From Pseudomonas massiliensis (GTDB taxonomy: Bacteria > Pseudomonadota > Gammaproteobacteria > Pseudomonadales > Pseudomonadaceae), in contig NZ_CCYK01000007.1 of the NCBI RefSeq assembly GCF_000826105.1, forward strand, positions 62,001 through 126,000: a stretch of DNA of 64,000 nt, given 5' to 3'. Below the pieces are notes generated by a model. That model did not search any database, was not told the DNA's origin, and worked only from the letters and a program-made list of their open reading frames with translations. Below, piece after piece: positions 28,689 through 38,549 of this stretch. A program made the position numbers and the translations under genes. Position 1 is the stretch's first letter, and each line of letters begins with the position of its first letter.

Positions 28689-29156
28689 GTGCGTTTGCGT
28701 CTGATCGCGGTAGGGTCGCGCATGCCCCGCTGGGTGGACGATGGCTGGACGGAATACGCCCGTCGGCTTCCTGCGGAGCTGCCCCTGGAACTGGTGGAGA
28801 TACCGCTTAACACACGCGGCAAGAATGCCGACGTGGCGCGGCTGATCCGCCAGGAAGGGGAGGCAATGCTTGCCAAGGTCCAGCCGGGTGAGCGGGTGGT
28901 TACCCTGGAAGTGCGTGGCAAGCCCTGGAGCACCGAGCAACTGGCCTGCGAACTCGACCGCTGGCGGCTGGATGCCCGCAATGTGAATTTCATGGTGGGA
29001 GGCCCCGAGGGGCTCGCGCCTGAAGTGTGTGCCCGGGCCGATCAGCGCTGGTCGCTCTCGGCGCTTACCCTGCCTCATCCGTTGGTGCGCATCCTCATCG
29101 GCGAGCAGCTCTATCGGGCATGGACGGTGTTGTCCGGCCATCCCTACCACAAATAG
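28689..29156 (+). CDS. rlmH: 23S rRNA (pseudouridine1915-N3)-methyltransferase
   Basis: RlmH is the small SPOUT methyltransferase that modifies pseudouridine 1915 in helix 69 of 23S rRNA on assembled 70S ribosomes. The 155-residue length is exactly usual. The SAM-knot residues are visible in [26 protein letters not shown] and [20 protein letters not shown]. It starts with GTG at 28689. It precedes the PBP2 gene by 18 bases. Confidence 0.96.
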   Translation: MRLRLIAVGSRMPRWVDDGWTEYARRLPAELPLELVEIPLNTRGKNADVARLIRQEGEAMLAKVQPGERVVTLEVRGKPWSTEQLACELDRWRLDARNVNFMVGGPEGLAPEVCARADQRWSLSALTLPHPLVRILIGEQLYRAWTVLSGHPYHK

Positions 29157-29174
29157 ATCAACACAGTCGTCACG

Positions 29175-31070
29175 ATGTCCCAGCCGATCCGCCTCAAGGA
29201 CCACGAAAAAGACGCCCGCCTGGTGCGCAAGCGCGTGGTCGTGGGCGCGGTGGCGGTGATCGTGCTCATCGCCGTGCTTGTGGCCAGGTTGTATTACCTG
29301 CAGGTAGTGCAGTACGAGTACCACTCAACGCTGTCGGAAAACAACCGGGTTCATGTGCAGCCGATTCCGCCGAGCCGCGGGCTGATCTATGACCGCAATG
29401 GCGTGATCATCGCCAACAACCGGCCAAGCTTCAACCTGAGTGTGACGCGCGAGCGGGCAGGGGATTGGGAGGCCATTCTCGACCGTATCGTGGAGGTCCT
29501 GGAGCTTGCCCCCGAAGACCGTGCCCTGTTCGAAAAGCGTATGCGCCAGGGGCGTCGGCCCTTCGAGCCGGTGCCGGTGATGCAGGAACTGAGTGAAGAA
29601 CAGATCGCCCGTATCGCCGTGAACCAGTTCCGCTTGCCCGGAGTGGAAGTAGTGGCGCAGCTGACCCGCCATTATCCCCAGGGGCCGCATTTCGCCCACT
29701 CGGTGGGTTACATGGGGCGTATCAACGAAAAGGAGCTCAAGACACTCGACCCGGTCAACTACAGTGGCACCCACCAGATCGGCAAGACCGGGGTGGAGCG
29801 TTTCTATGAAGCCGAGCTGCATGGCCAGGTCGGCTACGAGGAGGTCGAAACCAATGCTCGCGGGCGGGTACTCCGGGTGCTCAAGCGCACCGACCCGGTT
29901 CCAGGCAAGGACATCGTCCTTAGCCTGGACATCCAGTTGCAGGAGGCCGCCGAGGCCGCGCTGGGCGGTCGGCGTGGCGCCATAGTCGCGCTGGACCCAA
30001 GGAATGGCGAAGTGCTCGCCATGGTCAGCCAACCTAGCTTCGATCCCAACCTGTTCGTCACCGGCATTCCTTTCAAAACCTATGCCGAGCTGCGCGATTC
30101 CATCGACAGGCCGCTGTTCAACCGCGTGTTGCGCGGGCTGTACCCGCCGGGGTCCACCATCAAGCCTGCGGTAGCCATCGCCGGGCTCGACAGCGGGGTC
30201 GTCACCCCCTCCACCCGGGTGTTCGATCCGGGCTACTACATGCTGCCCAACTACGATCACAAGTATCGTAACTGGAACCGCAGTGGCGACGGCTTCGTCG
30301 ACCTGGACACTGCCATCATGCGGTCCAACGACACCTATTTCTATGACCTGGCCCACAAGCTGGGCATTGACCGTCTGGGCGATTACCTATCGCGCTTCGG
30401 TATCGGCCAGAAGGTCTCTCTGGACATGTTCGAAGAGTCTCCCGGGCTGATGCCCTCGCGTGAGTGGAAGCGCGTCACCCGACGGCAAGCCTGGTTCCCG
30501 GGGGAAACCCTGATCCTGGGCATCGGCCAGGGCTACATGCAAGCCACGCCCCTGCAGCTTGCCCAAGCTACCGCGCTGATCGCCAACAAAGGTCACTGGC
30601 ACCGCCCGCACCTGGCTCGAACCATCGAAGGGCAGCCACCGGTGGACCCATCTCCCATGCCTGATATCGTTCTGCGAGACCCGACCGATTGGGCTCGAGT
30701 CACCCACGGTATGGAGCAGGTGATGCAAAACGCTCGTGGTACTGCCCGCAAGGCGGCACTGGGTTCGGTGTATCGCATCGCTGGCAAGAGCGGTACGGCG
30801 CAGGTGGTGGCGATCCGGCAGGGGGAGCGCTATGACCGCAATAAATTGCAAGAACGTCACCGGGACCACGCCTTGTTCGTTGGCTTCGCCCCAGCGGAAA
30901 ATCCCCGGATCGTAGTCGCGGTGATGGTAGAAAACGGTGAATCCGGGTCCGGGGTGGCCGCGCCTGTAGTGCGCCAGGTGATGGACGCCTGGTTGTTGGG
31001 CCCGGATGGCCAGCTCAAGCCTGAATATGCAGGCGCAACGGCTCCGGAGGTTACGGCGCGTGAAGAATAA
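29175..31070 (+). CDS. mrdA: Penicillin-binding protein 2, elongasome transpeptidase
   Basis: PBP2 cross-links new peptidoglycan along the side wall, working with RodA and MreB. The 631-residue protein has an N-terminal membrane anchor (VAVIVLIAVLVARLYYLQVV) and a dimerisation domain starting with RGLIYDRNGVIIANNRPSFN. Its transpeptidase domain carries the three motifs SxxK (PPGSTIKPAVAI), SxN (MRSNDTYFYD) and KSGT (IAGKSGTAQVV). The rodA start codon lies inside its last codons, so the pair is translationally coupled. Confidence 0.96.
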   Translation: MSQPIRLKDHEKDARLVRKRVVVGAVAVIVLIAVLVARLYYLQVVQYEYHSTLSENNRVHVQPIPPSRGLIYDRNGVIIANNRPSFNLSVTRERAGDWEAILDRIVEVLELAPEDRALFEKRMRQGRRPFEPVPVMQELSEEQIARIAVNQFRLPGVEVVAQLTRHYPQGPHFAHSVGYMGRINEKELKTLDPVNYSGTHQIGKTGVERFYEAELHGQVGYEEVETNARGRVLRVLKRTDPVPGKDIVLSLDIQLQEAAEAALGGRRGAIVALDPRNGEVLAMVSQPSFDPNLFVTGIPFKTYAELRDSIDRPLFNRVLRGLYPPGSTIKPAVAIAGLDSGVVTPSTRVFDPGYYMLPNYDHKYRNWNRSGDGFVDLDTAIMRSNDTYFYDLAHKLGIDRLGDYLSRFGIGQKVSLDMFEESPGLMPSREWKRVTRRQAWFPGETLILGIGQGYMQATPLQLAQATALIANKGHWHRPHLARTIEGQPPVDPSPMPDIVLRDPTDWARVTHGMEQVMQNARGTARKAALGSVYRIAGKSGTAQVVAIRQGERYDRNKLQERHRDHALFVGFAPAENPRIVVAVMVENGESGSGVAAPVVRQVMDAWLLGPDGQLKPEYAGATAPEVTAREE

Positions 31071-32205
31071 TTTCGACCGCATCCTGTCCAGTGAAGACGT
31101 GATGCGGCGGCGCGCCACCTTCCTGCAGCGCATCCATGTGGACGGCCCCCTGCTGGTGCTGCTTCTTACGCTGGCCACCGGCAGCCTGTTCGTCCTCTAT
31201 TCGGCCAGTGGCAAAAGCTGGGACCTGCTCATCAAGCAAGCCACGTCGTTCGGCATCGGCCTGGTCTCGATGTTCGTCATCGCCCAGCTGGAGCCCCGCT
31301 TCATGGCGCGCTGGGTGCCCCTGGCCTATGTCATCGGCGTGGTCTTGCTGGTGGTGGTCGATGTCATGGGCCACAACGCCATGGGGGCTACCCGCTGGAT
31401 CAACATCCCTGGAGTCATACGCTTCCAGCCTTCGGAATTCATGAAGATCATCATGCCGGCCACCATCGCCTGGTACCTGTCCAAGCGCACGCTGCCGCCC
31501 CATCTCAAACATGTGGCCATCAGCCTGGCCCTTATCGGGGTGCCCTTCGTGCTGATCGTCCGTCAGCCAGACCTGGGCACGTCATTGCTGATCCTGGCAT
31601 CGGGCGCCTTCGTGCTCTTCATGGCAGGCCTGCGCTGGCGCTGGATCCTCAGCGTGATCGCCGCCGCGGTGCCGGTGGCGGTCGCGATGTGGTTCTTCAT
31701 CATGCATGACTACCAGAAACAGCGGATCCTCACGTTCCTTGACCCGGAAAGCGACCCGCTGGGCACCGGCTGGAACATCATCCAGTCCAAGGCGGCCATC
31801 GGTTCCGGAGGTGTCTTCGGGAAAGGCTGGCTCTTGGGTACACAGTCCCACCTGGATTTTTTGCCCGAAAGCCACACTGACTTTATCATCGCCGTCCTTG
31901 GCGAAGAGTTCGGCCTGGTGGGCATATGCGCATTGCTGCTGATCTACCTGCTGCTGATCGGTCGCGGCCTGGTGATCACCGCCCAAGCGCAAACCCTCTA
32001 TGGCAAGCTGCTGGCTGGTAGCCTGACCATGACATTCTTCGTTTATGTATTCGTGAACATCGGCATGGTAAGCGGGCTTTTGCCCGTGGTTGGCGTACCC
32101 TTGCCCTTCATTAGTTACGGCGGAACTTCGCTTGTGACGCTACTGTCAGCGTTTGGGGTTTTGATGTCGGTCCATACCCATCGCAAGTGGATCGCTCAGG
32201 TTTGA
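31060..32205 (+). CDS. rodA: Rod-shape glycosyltransferase RodA (SEDS family)
   Basis: RodA polymerises glycan strands from lipid II in the elongasome. The SEDS fold is visible as about ten hydrophobic helices with the landmarks GATRWINIPGVIRFQPSEFMK, RQPDLGTSLLILASG, FLPESHTDFIIAVLGEEFGL and VGVPLPFISYGGTS. I chose the GTG at 31060 because GGAGG lies ten bases upstream, giving 381 residues; the ATG at 31102 is an alternative used in some annotations. It overlaps mrdA by 11 bases. Confidence 0.95.
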   Translation: MKNNFDRILSSEDVMRRRATFLQRIHVDGPLLVLLLTLATGSLFVLYSASGKSWDLLIKQATSFGIGLVSMFVIAQLEPRFMARWVPLAYVIGVVLLVVVDVMGHNAMGATRWINIPGVIRFQPSEFMKIIMPATIAWYLSKRTLPPHLKHVAISLALIGVPFVLIVRQPDLGTSLLILASGAFVLFMAGLRWRWILSVIAAAVPVAVAMWFFIMHDYQKQRILTFLDPESDPLGTGWNIIQSKAAIGSGGVFGKGWLLGTQSHLDFLPESHTDFIIAVLGEEFGLVGICALLLIYLLLIGRGLVITAQAQTLYGKLLAGSLTMTFFVYVFVNIGMVSGLLPVVGVPLPFISYGGTSLVTLLSAFGVLMSVHTHRKWIAQV

Positions 32206-32222
32206 TTAAGGTGATGAATTCA

Positions 32223-33233
32223 ATGCAAGCAATGCGTGGCTGGGTCGCTCGATACATTCCTTGGGTCGGCCTGGCGGGCATCCTTGGCACTCCGGGGGCG
32301 GCCTGCGCCGCTGATTATGAAGGCTCACCCCAGGTGGCGGAATTCGTGGGTGAAATGACCCGCGATTATGGCTTCGCTGGCGAGCAGCTGATGGGCGTTT
32401 TCAAGGAAGTCGAGCGCAAGCAGGCGATCCTCGATGCCATCTCTCGGCCGGCCGAGCGGGTGAAACCCTGGAAAGAATATCGCCCCATCTTCATCACCGA
32501 CGCCCGTATCGCCCGGGGCGTGGATTTCTGGCGCCAGCATGAGGCCGCCCTGGCCCGCGCCCAGCAGGAATACGGGGTGCCCGCCGAAGTGATCGTGGCC
32601 ATCATCGGCGTGGAAACCTTCTTCGGGCGCAATACCGGGAATTATCGCGTCATCGACGCCTTGTCCACGCTGGGGTTCGACTACCCGCCCCGGGCTGATT
32701 TCTTCCGCAAGGAACTACGGGAATTCCTGCTCCTGGCCCGCGACGAGCAAGTGGACCCGCTCTCCCTGAAAGGCTCCTATGCGGGGGCCATGGGCCTTCC
32801 GCAATTCATGCCCAGCAGCTTCCGTGCTTACGCGGTAGACTTCGACGGCGACGGCCATATCAACATCTGGAGCGACCCTACCGACGCCATCGGCAGTGTC
32901 GCCAGCTACTTCTCTCGTCATGGCTGGGCCAGTGGCCAACCCGTGGTCAGCCGGGCCGAAGTGCGCGGCAGCCGGGCCGACGAAGGCTTGAGCCCGGGCC
33001 TGGACCCGTCGAAAACCGTCGGGGAGTTGCGAGCGCTGGGCTGGTCGAGTCATGATGCGCTGCGCGATGATGCACCCGTCGTTGCCTTCAGGCTGGACGG
33101 GGAAGCCGGGCCGGAATACTGGATGGGCCTGAAGAATTTCTACGTGATCACGCGATATAACCGCAGCGCGATGTACGCCATGGCGGTTCACCAGTTGTCG
33201 CAAATGTTGGTTCAAGCACGGGGCTACAAGTGA
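32223..33233 (+). CDS. mltB: Lytic murein transglycosylase B
   Basis: MltB cleaves the glycan between MurNAc and GlcNAc with formation of anhydro-MurNAc. The ~336-residue protein has an N-terminal signal segment (IPWVGLAGILGTPGAACAA) without a convincing lipobox. The catalytic glutamate is in AIIGVETFFGRNTGNYR, and GSYAGAMGLPQFMPSSFRAY and FDGDGHINIWSDPTDAIGS are typical of family 3. The start at 32223 is placed after TAAGGTGAT; an ATG at 32214 is also possible. P. aeruginosa has a soluble form at this locus (SltB1), which fits the missing lipobox. Confidence 0.93.
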   Translation: MQAMRGWVARYIPWVGLAGILGTPGAACAADYEGSPQVAEFVGEMTRDYGFAGEQLMGVFKEVERKQAILDAISRPAERVKPWKEYRPIFITDARIARGVDFWRQHEAALARAQQEYGVPAEVIVAIIGVETFFGRNTGNYRVIDALSTLGFDYPPRADFFRKELREFLLLARDEQVDPLSLKGSYAGAMGLPQFMPSSFRAYAVDFDGDGHINIWSDPTDAIGSVASYFSRHGWASGQPVVSRAEVRGSRADEGLSPGLDPSKTVGELRALGWSSHDALRDDAPVVAFRLDGEAGPEYWMGLKNFYVITRYNRSAMYAMAVHQLSQMLVQARGYK

Positions 33234-34240
33234 TGCGGGCGATGCCGTTTCGTATACCAGTGAAACTGGCGTTCTATGGAGCGGCGGCGTTGCTGGTGGC
33301 CAGCTGCTCCAGCAGCCGGTCGCCCGAGCCCAGCTACAGCGCGAGCCCTCGCCCCGTGCTGGACATCAACCATGCCCACAAGGACGGTGCGCCCTGGTGG
33401 GACGTGGACGTTTCGCGTATTCCGGACGCCATTCCCACCTTGCATACCGGGCCCTACAAGGCCAACCCCTACACGGTGCTGGGCAAAACCTACTTTCCCA
33501 TCCCCGACGGCACCAATTACAAGGCCGTCGGCACCGCGTCCTGGTATGGCACCAAGTTCCACGGGCAGAATACCGCCAATGGCGAGGTGTACGACCTCTA
33601 CGGCATGAGCGCGGCACACAAGACGCTGCCACTGCCCAGCTACGTGAAGGTCACCAACCTGGACAACAACCGTAGCGTGATCCTGCGGGTCAACGACCGT
33701 GGCCCCTTCTATTCGGATCGCATCATCGACCTGTCCTACGCGGCAGCCAAGAAGCTCGGCTATGCCGAAACGGGCACCGCGCGGGTTCGGGTAGAAGGGA
33801 TCGATCCGCAGCAATGGTGGGCCCAGCGCGGTCGGCCCGCGCCCATGGTGTTGCAGCAGCCGCCTGTTCAGGTGGCCCAGGCGCGCCCGATACTCAGCCC
33901 GTCGACCGGAACCGTGGAGCAATACACGCCGCCGCCTCAGCAGCATGCGGTCGCCACCGCCCCGGTCAGCATCGACCCAAAAAAAAACGCTTCTGCGCAG
34001 GCAACTGGCCTCTATCTCCAGGTGGGAGCCTTCGCCAACCCGGACGCTGCCGAACTGCTGCGGTCGAAACTCAGTACCATGGTGAAGGCCCCGGCCTTTA
34101 CCAGCCCGACGATTCGCAACCAGCAAACGCTCTATCGCGTGCGCCTGGGGCCGATCGGAACCCAGGATGAAGCCCAGCAGGTGCAGAACAGCATTCGCCT
34201 GGCCAGGCTCGGCTCGCCGAGCGTGGTCACCGCTGACTGA
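33233..34240 (+). CDS. rlpA: Septal-ring lytic transglycosylase RlpA
   Basis: RlpA is an outer-membrane lipoprotein that cleaves naked glycan strands and helps daughter-cell separation. The 335-residue protein has a lipobox (LLVASC, Cys25) and a double-psi beta-barrel domain with GTASWYGTKFHGQNTANGE and RVNDRGPFYSDRIIDLSYAA. After a Pro/Gln-rich linker comes a C-terminal SPOR domain (LYLQVGAFANPDAAELLRSK) that binds denuded septal peptidoglycan. The ATG overlaps the mltB stop by one base, so the two hydrolases are coupled. Confidence 0.95.
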   Translation: MRAMPFRIPVKLAFYGAAALLVASCSSSRSPEPSYSASPRPVLDINHAHKDGAPWWDVDVSRIPDAIPTLHTGPYKANPYTVLGKTYFPIPDGTNYKAVGTASWYGTKFHGQNTANGEVYDLYGMSAAHKTLPLPSYVKVTNLDNNRSVILRVNDRGPFYSDRIIDLSYAAAKKLGYAETGTARVRVEGIDPQQWWAQRGRPAPMVLQQPPVQVAQARPILSPSTGTVEQYTPPPQQHAVATAPVSIDPKKNASAQATGLYLQVGAFANPDAAELLRSKLSTMVKAPAFTSPTIRNQQTLYRVRLGPIGTQDEAQQVQNSIRLARLGSPSVVTAD

Positions 34241-34369
34241 CCTGCGGCCCCGCCCCGCCTCGTGTTCGCCCGAGCGGAGCACCAAGGACGGTAACCCACG
34301 TAAGCCCTGACACGGCTTTCACGAAGATTTGCCCACAGGGCCTGTGCCATCAGTAATCTCGAGAGACGG

Positions 34370-35530
34370 ATGAACATCACCAACTTTGCCAAACGCCTGT
34401 GCCTGCTAGTTCCATTGCTTCTTTCGCCTGCTGCCTGGTCCGCCGACCAGATGGTGCCGGCCGCGCCCCAGCTGGCCGCCACTGCCTATGTGCTGATGGA
34501 GGCTTCCAGCGGCAACGTGCTGATCAACAGCAATGGTGACGAACGCCTGCCACCGGCCAGCCTCACCAAGCTGATGTCGGCCTATATCGCCACCCTGGAA
34601 ATCCGCCGGGGCCAGATCGGCGAGAACGACCTGGTCACGGTCAGTGAAAATGCCTGGCGCACGGGCGGCTCGCGGATGTTCATCAAGGTCGGCTCCCAGG
34701 TGTCGGTCAGCGACCTGCTGCATGGCATCATCATTCAGTCAGGCAACGATGCCACTGTGGCCCTGGCCGAGCATATCGCCGGCAGCGAAGACGCCTTCGC
34801 CGACATGATGAACACGACGGCGAAGAAACTGGGCATGGAGAACAGTCACTTCATGAACCCGACCGGTCTGCCCAACCCGGACCACTACTCGTCTGCCCAT
34901 GACATGGCCATCCTGGCCCGCGCGATCATCCACGAAGACCCGGCTCACTATGCGATCTACTCGCAGAAGGAGTTCTTCTGGAACAACATCAAGCAGCCGA
35001 ACCGCAATCTGCTGCTGTGGCGCGACAAGACCGTCGACGGCCTGAAAACCGGCCATACGCAGGAAGCCGGCTACTGCATGGTCGCCTCCGCCGTGCGTGA
35101 TGGCACCCGTATGATCGCCGTGGTATTCGGTACCAACAGCGAACAGGCGCGCGCCGCCGAGACCCAGAAGCTGTTGACCTACGGCTTCCGTTTCTTCGAA
35201 ACACAAACCTTCTACAAGGCCGGCACCGAATTGAACAAGGCGCCGGTGTGGAAGGGCACCAGCAATGAAGTGAAAGCGGGCCTGGCCCAGGACCTGACCC
35301 TGACCCTGCCTCGCGGCCAGTTGAAGAACCTGCAGGCCAGCACCACCATGAACCCGCAGCTCACCGCGCCCATCGAGAAAGGCCAGGTGATCGGCAAGGT
35401 GGAGGTCAAGAACGGTGACAAGGTCGTGGAAACCAAGGACCTTATCGCCCTGGAGGCGGTCGAGGAGGGTGGCATTTTCCGTCGGTTGTGGGATAGCATT
35501 CGCCTATTCTTCTACGGCTTGTTCAACTGA
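34370..35530 (+). CDS. dacC: D-alanyl-D-alanine carboxypeptidase (PBP5/6 family)
   Basis: This low-molecular-weight penicillin-binding protein removes the terminal D-alanine of pentapeptides and so limits cross-linking. The 386-residue protein has a signal peptide (RLCLLVPLLLSPAAWSADQ). Its active-site motifs are SLTK (Ser64-Lys67), SGN (124-126) and KTG (226-228). A PBP5 C-terminal beta domain and an amphipathic end helix (FRRLWDSIRLFFYGLFN) peg it to the outer face of the inner membrane. It is closed by a strong terminator. dacA is an equally used name. Confidence 0.95.
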   Translation: MNITNFAKRLCLLVPLLLSPAAWSADQMVPAAPQLAATAYVLMEASSGNVLINSNGDERLPPASLTKLMSAYIATLEIRRGQIGENDLVTVSENAWRTGGSRMFIKVGSQVSVSDLLHGIIIQSGNDATVALAEHIAGSEDAFADMMNTTAKKLGMENSHFMNPTGLPNPDHYSSAHDMAILARAIIHEDPAHYAIYSQKEFFWNNIKQPNRNLLLWRDKTVDGLKTGHTQEAGYCMVASAVRDGTRMIAVVFGTNSEQARAAETQKLLTYGFRFFETQTFYKAGTELNKAPVWKGTSNEVKAGLAQDLTLTLPRGQLKNLQASTTMNPQLTAPIEKGQVIGKVEVKNGDKVVETKDLIALEAVEEGGIFRRLWDSIRLFFYGLFN

Positions 35531-35546
35531 CGACCCGTCGGTTACG

Positions 35547-35584
35547 CCTCCCCAGCCTTCGGCTGCGGGAGGTGTAGCTTTTTT
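35547..35584 (+). terminator. Intrinsic terminator after dacC
   Basis: The stem CCTCCC-AGCC with loop TTC pairs with GGCT-GGGAGG (small internal bulge) at 35547-35572; TGTAGC and six T residues follow. It separates the wall-enzyme operon from ybeD-lipB-lipA. Confidence 0.85.
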
Positions 35585-35611
35585 CCACGGCTTGATGAGG
35601 CCGTTACTGCC

Positions 35612-35887
35612 ATGACAGACACTGATGTAAAGTCTCATATCATTGAGTTTCCTTGCCCCGACTACCCCATCAAGGTGATCGGCGACACCGTTGTGGGCTT
35701 CAAGGACGCCGTCATCGAAATCCTTGCCAAGTACGCCAAGGTCGATATCAAGAGCCTGGCCGAGCGGCAGAGCAGCAACGGCAAGTACACCACCGTACAG
35801 TTGCATATCATTGCCACCGGTCAGGAGCAGCTGCGCGACATCAACAGTGCGTTGCGTGCCACCGGGTTCGTCCATATGGTGCTGTGA
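35612..35887 (+). CDS. ybeD: DUF493/YbeD-family protein
   Basis: A 91-residue cytoplasmic protein with an ACT-like ferredoxin fold: [21 protein letters not shown], then [15 protein letters not shown] loop ([20 protein letters not shown]) and [18 protein letters not shown]. In many gammaproteobacteria ybeD lies between dacA and lipB, exactly as here. Its function is unknown; the link to lipoate attachment rests on position only. The stop codon overlaps the lipB start by one base. Confidence 0.92.
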   Translation: MTDTDVKSHIIEFPCPDYPIKVIGDTVVGFKDAVIEILAKYAKVDIKSLAERQSSNGKYTTVQLHIIATGQEQLRDINSALRATGFVHMVL

Positions 35888-36537
35888 TGCCAGGCTGCCT
35901 GGGCTTTCGCGAGCTCGGCTTGCGGCCCTACGAGCCTGTCTGGCAGGCCATGCGTCGCTTTACCGATCAAGCCAGCGAGCATGGCCATGGCGATGAAGCC
36001 TGGCTGGTCCAGCATCCTTCGGTATTTACCCAAGGGCAAGCTGGCAAGGCCGAGCACCTGTTGATCCCGGGGGACATCCCGGTGGTGCAGGTCGACCGTG
36101 GCGGTCAGGTGACTTACCATGGCCCCGGGCAATTGGTGGCCTACCTGCTGCTGGACTTGCGAGCCCGGGGTTTCGGTGTGCGTGAACTGGTGACCCGGAT
36201 CGAGAACGCCCTGGTCGCACTTCTGGCCAGCTATGGGGTAACCGCAGCGGCCCGGCCGGACGCGCCCGGGGTGTACGTGGAAGGCGCCAAGATTGCCTCG
36301 CTGGGCTTGCGGATTCGCCATGGCCGAACCTTTCACGGCCTGGCCCTGAATGTGGACATGGACTTGCAGCCATTCCAAAGAATCAACCCCTGCGGCTATG
36401 CCGGCCTTGCCATGACGCAATTGGCCAATCATTTGCCGGGGGTGGAATTTGATGAGGTTTGTGCCCGGTTGCGCGCGCAGCTCGTCGAACACCTCGAGTA
36501 TGCTGAGCAGACGACCCTTACGGGCGGAATCGACTGA
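35887..36537 (+). CDS. lipB: Octanoyl-[acyl-carrier-protein]:protein octanoyltransferase
   Basis: LipB moves octanoate from acyl-carrier protein to the lipoyl domains of 2-oxoacid dehydrogenases and GcvH. The 216-residue protein has the motifs [40 protein letters not shown] and the catalytic cysteine in [15 protein letters not shown]. The start overlaps the ybeD stop (TGATG). It is followed one base later by lipA, which completes lipoate formation. Confidence 0.96.
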   Translation: MPGCLGFRELGLRPYEPVWQAMRRFTDQASEHGHGDEAWLVQHPSVFTQGQAGKAEHLLIPGDIPVVQVDRGGQVTYHGPGQLVAYLLLDLRARGFGVRELVTRIENALVALLASYGVTAAARPDAPGVYVEGAKIASLGLRIRHGRTFHGLALNVDMDLQPFQRINPCGYAGLAMTQLANHLPGVEFDEVCARLRAQLVEHLEYAEQTTLTGGID

Positions 36538-36538
36538 T

Positions 36539-37549
36539 ATGACTACAGCGCAAGACACCGTCTCAAGCCCTGAAGCGGCCATCATCAAGCCGCCGGCCCC
36601 GAAAAAGGTCGAAGCGGGCGTCAAGCTGCGGGGTGCCGAGAAGGTGGCCCGCATTCCGGTGAAGATCATTCCCACTGAAGAACTTCCCAAGAAGCCTGAC
36701 TGGATTCGCGTGCGCATCCCGGTTTCGCCCGAAGTGGATCGCATCAAGCAGCTGCTGCGCAAGCACAAGCTGCACAGCGTTTGCGAAGAGGCCTCCTGCC
36801 CCAACCTGGGTGAGTGCTTCTCTGGTGGCACCGCGACCTTCATGATCATGGGCGACATTTGCACGCGCCGCTGCCCGTTCTGCGACGTAGGCCACGGCCG
36901 TCCCAAACCCCTGGACGTGGATGAGCCTCATAACCTGGCGGTGGCCATTGCCGATCTGCGGCTGAAGTACGTCGTGATCACATCCGTGGACCGGGACGAC
37001 CTGCGTGACGGCGGTGCCCAGCACTTCGCGGACTGCCTGCGCGAGATCCGCAAGCTGTCCCCGGGCATCCAGCTGGAAACCCTGGTGCCCGACTACCGTG
37101 GTCGTATGGACATCGCGCTCGACATCACCGCCGCCGAGCCGCCGGATGTGTTCAACCACAACCTGGAAACCGTGCCGCGTCTGTACCGTGCCGCACGCCC
37201 TGGCTCGGACTACGAGTGGTCCCTGGACCTGCTGCAGAAGTTCAAGCAGCGCGTACCCACCGTGCCGACCAAGTCCGGGCTGATGCTGGGCCTGGGTGAA
37301 ACGGACGAGGAGGTGATCGAGGTCATGCACAAGATGCGTGAGCACGACATCGACATGCTCACCCTTGGCCAGTACCTGCAACCTTCGCGCAGCCACTTGC
37401 CGGTACAGCGCTTCGTGCATCCGGACACCTTCGCCTGGTTTGCCGAGGAAGGCTACCGGCTGGGCTTCAAGAACGTGGCATCTGGTCCCCTGGTACGTTC
37501 CTCGTACCATGCCGATCAGCAGGCTCACGAGGCGAAGATCAAGCTTTGA
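36539..37549 (+). CDS. lipA: Lipoyl synthase (radical SAM)
   Basis: LipA inserts two sulfurs into protein-bound octanoate. The 336-residue enzyme shows both iron-sulfur motifs: the auxiliary cluster [12 protein letters not shown] and the radical-SAM cluster [11 protein letters not shown]. The C-terminal serine ligand for the auxiliary cluster is in [10 protein letters not shown]. It starts one base after the lipB stop codon. Its stop overlaps the start of the LD-carboxypeptidase gene. Confidence 0.97.
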   Translation: MTTAQDTVSSPEAAIIKPPAPKKVEAGVKLRGAEKVARIPVKIIPTEELPKKPDWIRVRIPVSPEVDRIKQLLRKHKLHSVCEEASCPNLGECFSGGTATFMIMGDICTRRCPFCDVGHGRPKPLDVDEPHNLAVAIADLRLKYVVITSVDRDDLRDGGAQHFADCLREIRKLSPGIQLETLVPDYRGRMDIALDITAAEPPDVFNHNLETVPRLYRAARPGSDYEWSLDLLQKFKQRVPTVPTKSGLMLGLGETDEEVIEVMHKMREHDIDMLTLGQYLQPSRSHLPVQRFVHPDTFAWFAEEGYRLGFKNVASGPLVRSSYHADQQAHEAKIKL

Positions 37550-38472
37550 GCCTTGCCCCCGCGCGCCCGGTGCGGGCGGTTCGCCCCGGGGCTTGCCTTG
37601 GGCTGGTCGCGCCAGCGGGGCCCGCTGAATTCGACCAGGCGGCAGCCCATGCCTGGGCCGGGGCCCACGGTTATCGGCTGAAGATCTTTGCCGGCGCTAC
37701 CCAGAAACAGGGCTATCTCGCGGGCGACGATGCAGTGCGCCTGGCGGACCTGCACGGTGCATTCCTCGACCCCGAAGTGGCAGCGATCCTTTGTGTCCGG
37801 GGAGGTTATGGCAGCCCTAGGTTGCTGGACAAGATCGACTACGGCCTGATCCGCCGTCATCCCAAACCCTTCGTAGGCTACAGCGACCTGACCGCCTTGC
37901 ATCAGGCTCTTTGGCTGGAAACAGGGCTGGTGGGTTTTCATGGGCCCATGCTGCGGCCTGACCTGCTGACGCCCAGGCTGGCGCCTACGCAAACCCTATT
38001 CCTACGCATGCTGCGGGGGGAGCTTGGCACAGGCTCGGTTATCGCCCACCCGCTCGACTGGCCCTTGGCTACCCTTCGCGGCGGTATGGCCGAAGGGAGG
38101 TTGGTTGGCGGCAACCTCACCATGATAGGCGCGTCCCTAGGTACGCCCTGGGCCATCGATACCCGGCATGCAGTGCTTTTCATCGAAGACGTGAACGAGC
38201 CCTTGTTCCGCATCGACCGTACCCTCAACCAGCTACGGCTCGCAGGGAAGTTCGATGGCCTGCGCGCGGTGCTGTTGGGGGATGTTGCCAAAGTGGAGCT
38301 CGAGCCTCTCTTCGCACTCGTCCAGGAGACTTTCAGCCCTCTGGGTATCCCCGTGCTCGCTGGTTGGCGCAGCGGCCATTGCGACCCCAATCTGACCCTG
38401 CCCCTAGGCGCGCTGGTAGTGCTGGACGCGGACCGCCAAACCCTGACCCTCGCGCAAGACATTACCTCGTAG
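37546..38472 (+). CDS. ldcA: Murein tetrapeptide LD-carboxypeptidase
   Basis: LdcA removes the terminal D-alanine from recycled tetrapeptides in the cytoplasm, providing tripeptide for Mpl. The 308-residue serine peptidase of family S66 shows [11 protein letters not shown], the nucleophile serine in [17 protein letters not shown], the glutamate in [16 protein letters not shown] and the histidine in [16 protein letters not shown]. The start is a TTG overlapping the lipA stop by four bases; a GTG eight codons on (37570) is the alternative. It converges on a transglycosylase gene. Confidence 0.93.
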   Translation: MSLAPARPVRAVRPGACLGLVAPAGPAEFDQAAAHAWAGAHGYRLKIFAGATQKQGYLAGDDAVRLADLHGAFLDPEVAAILCVRGGYGSPRLLDKIDYGLIRRHPKPFVGYSDLTALHQALWLETGLVGFHGPMLRPDLLTPRLAPTQTLFLRMLRGELGTGSVIAHPLDWPLATLRGGMAEGRLVGGNLTMIGASLGTPWAIDTRHAVLFIEDVNEPLFRIDRTLNQLRLAGKFDGLRAVLLGDVAKVELEPLFALVQETFSPLGIPVLAGWRSGHCDPNLTLPLGALVVLDADRQTLTLAQDITS

Positions 38473-38549
38473 AAGCCAGCGAAGCGGGCGCCTTTGCGCT
38501 GTCCAGCCCGCCGGGTTCTTCCTGGCTCGAACAGCAAGCTGCCTGAAGC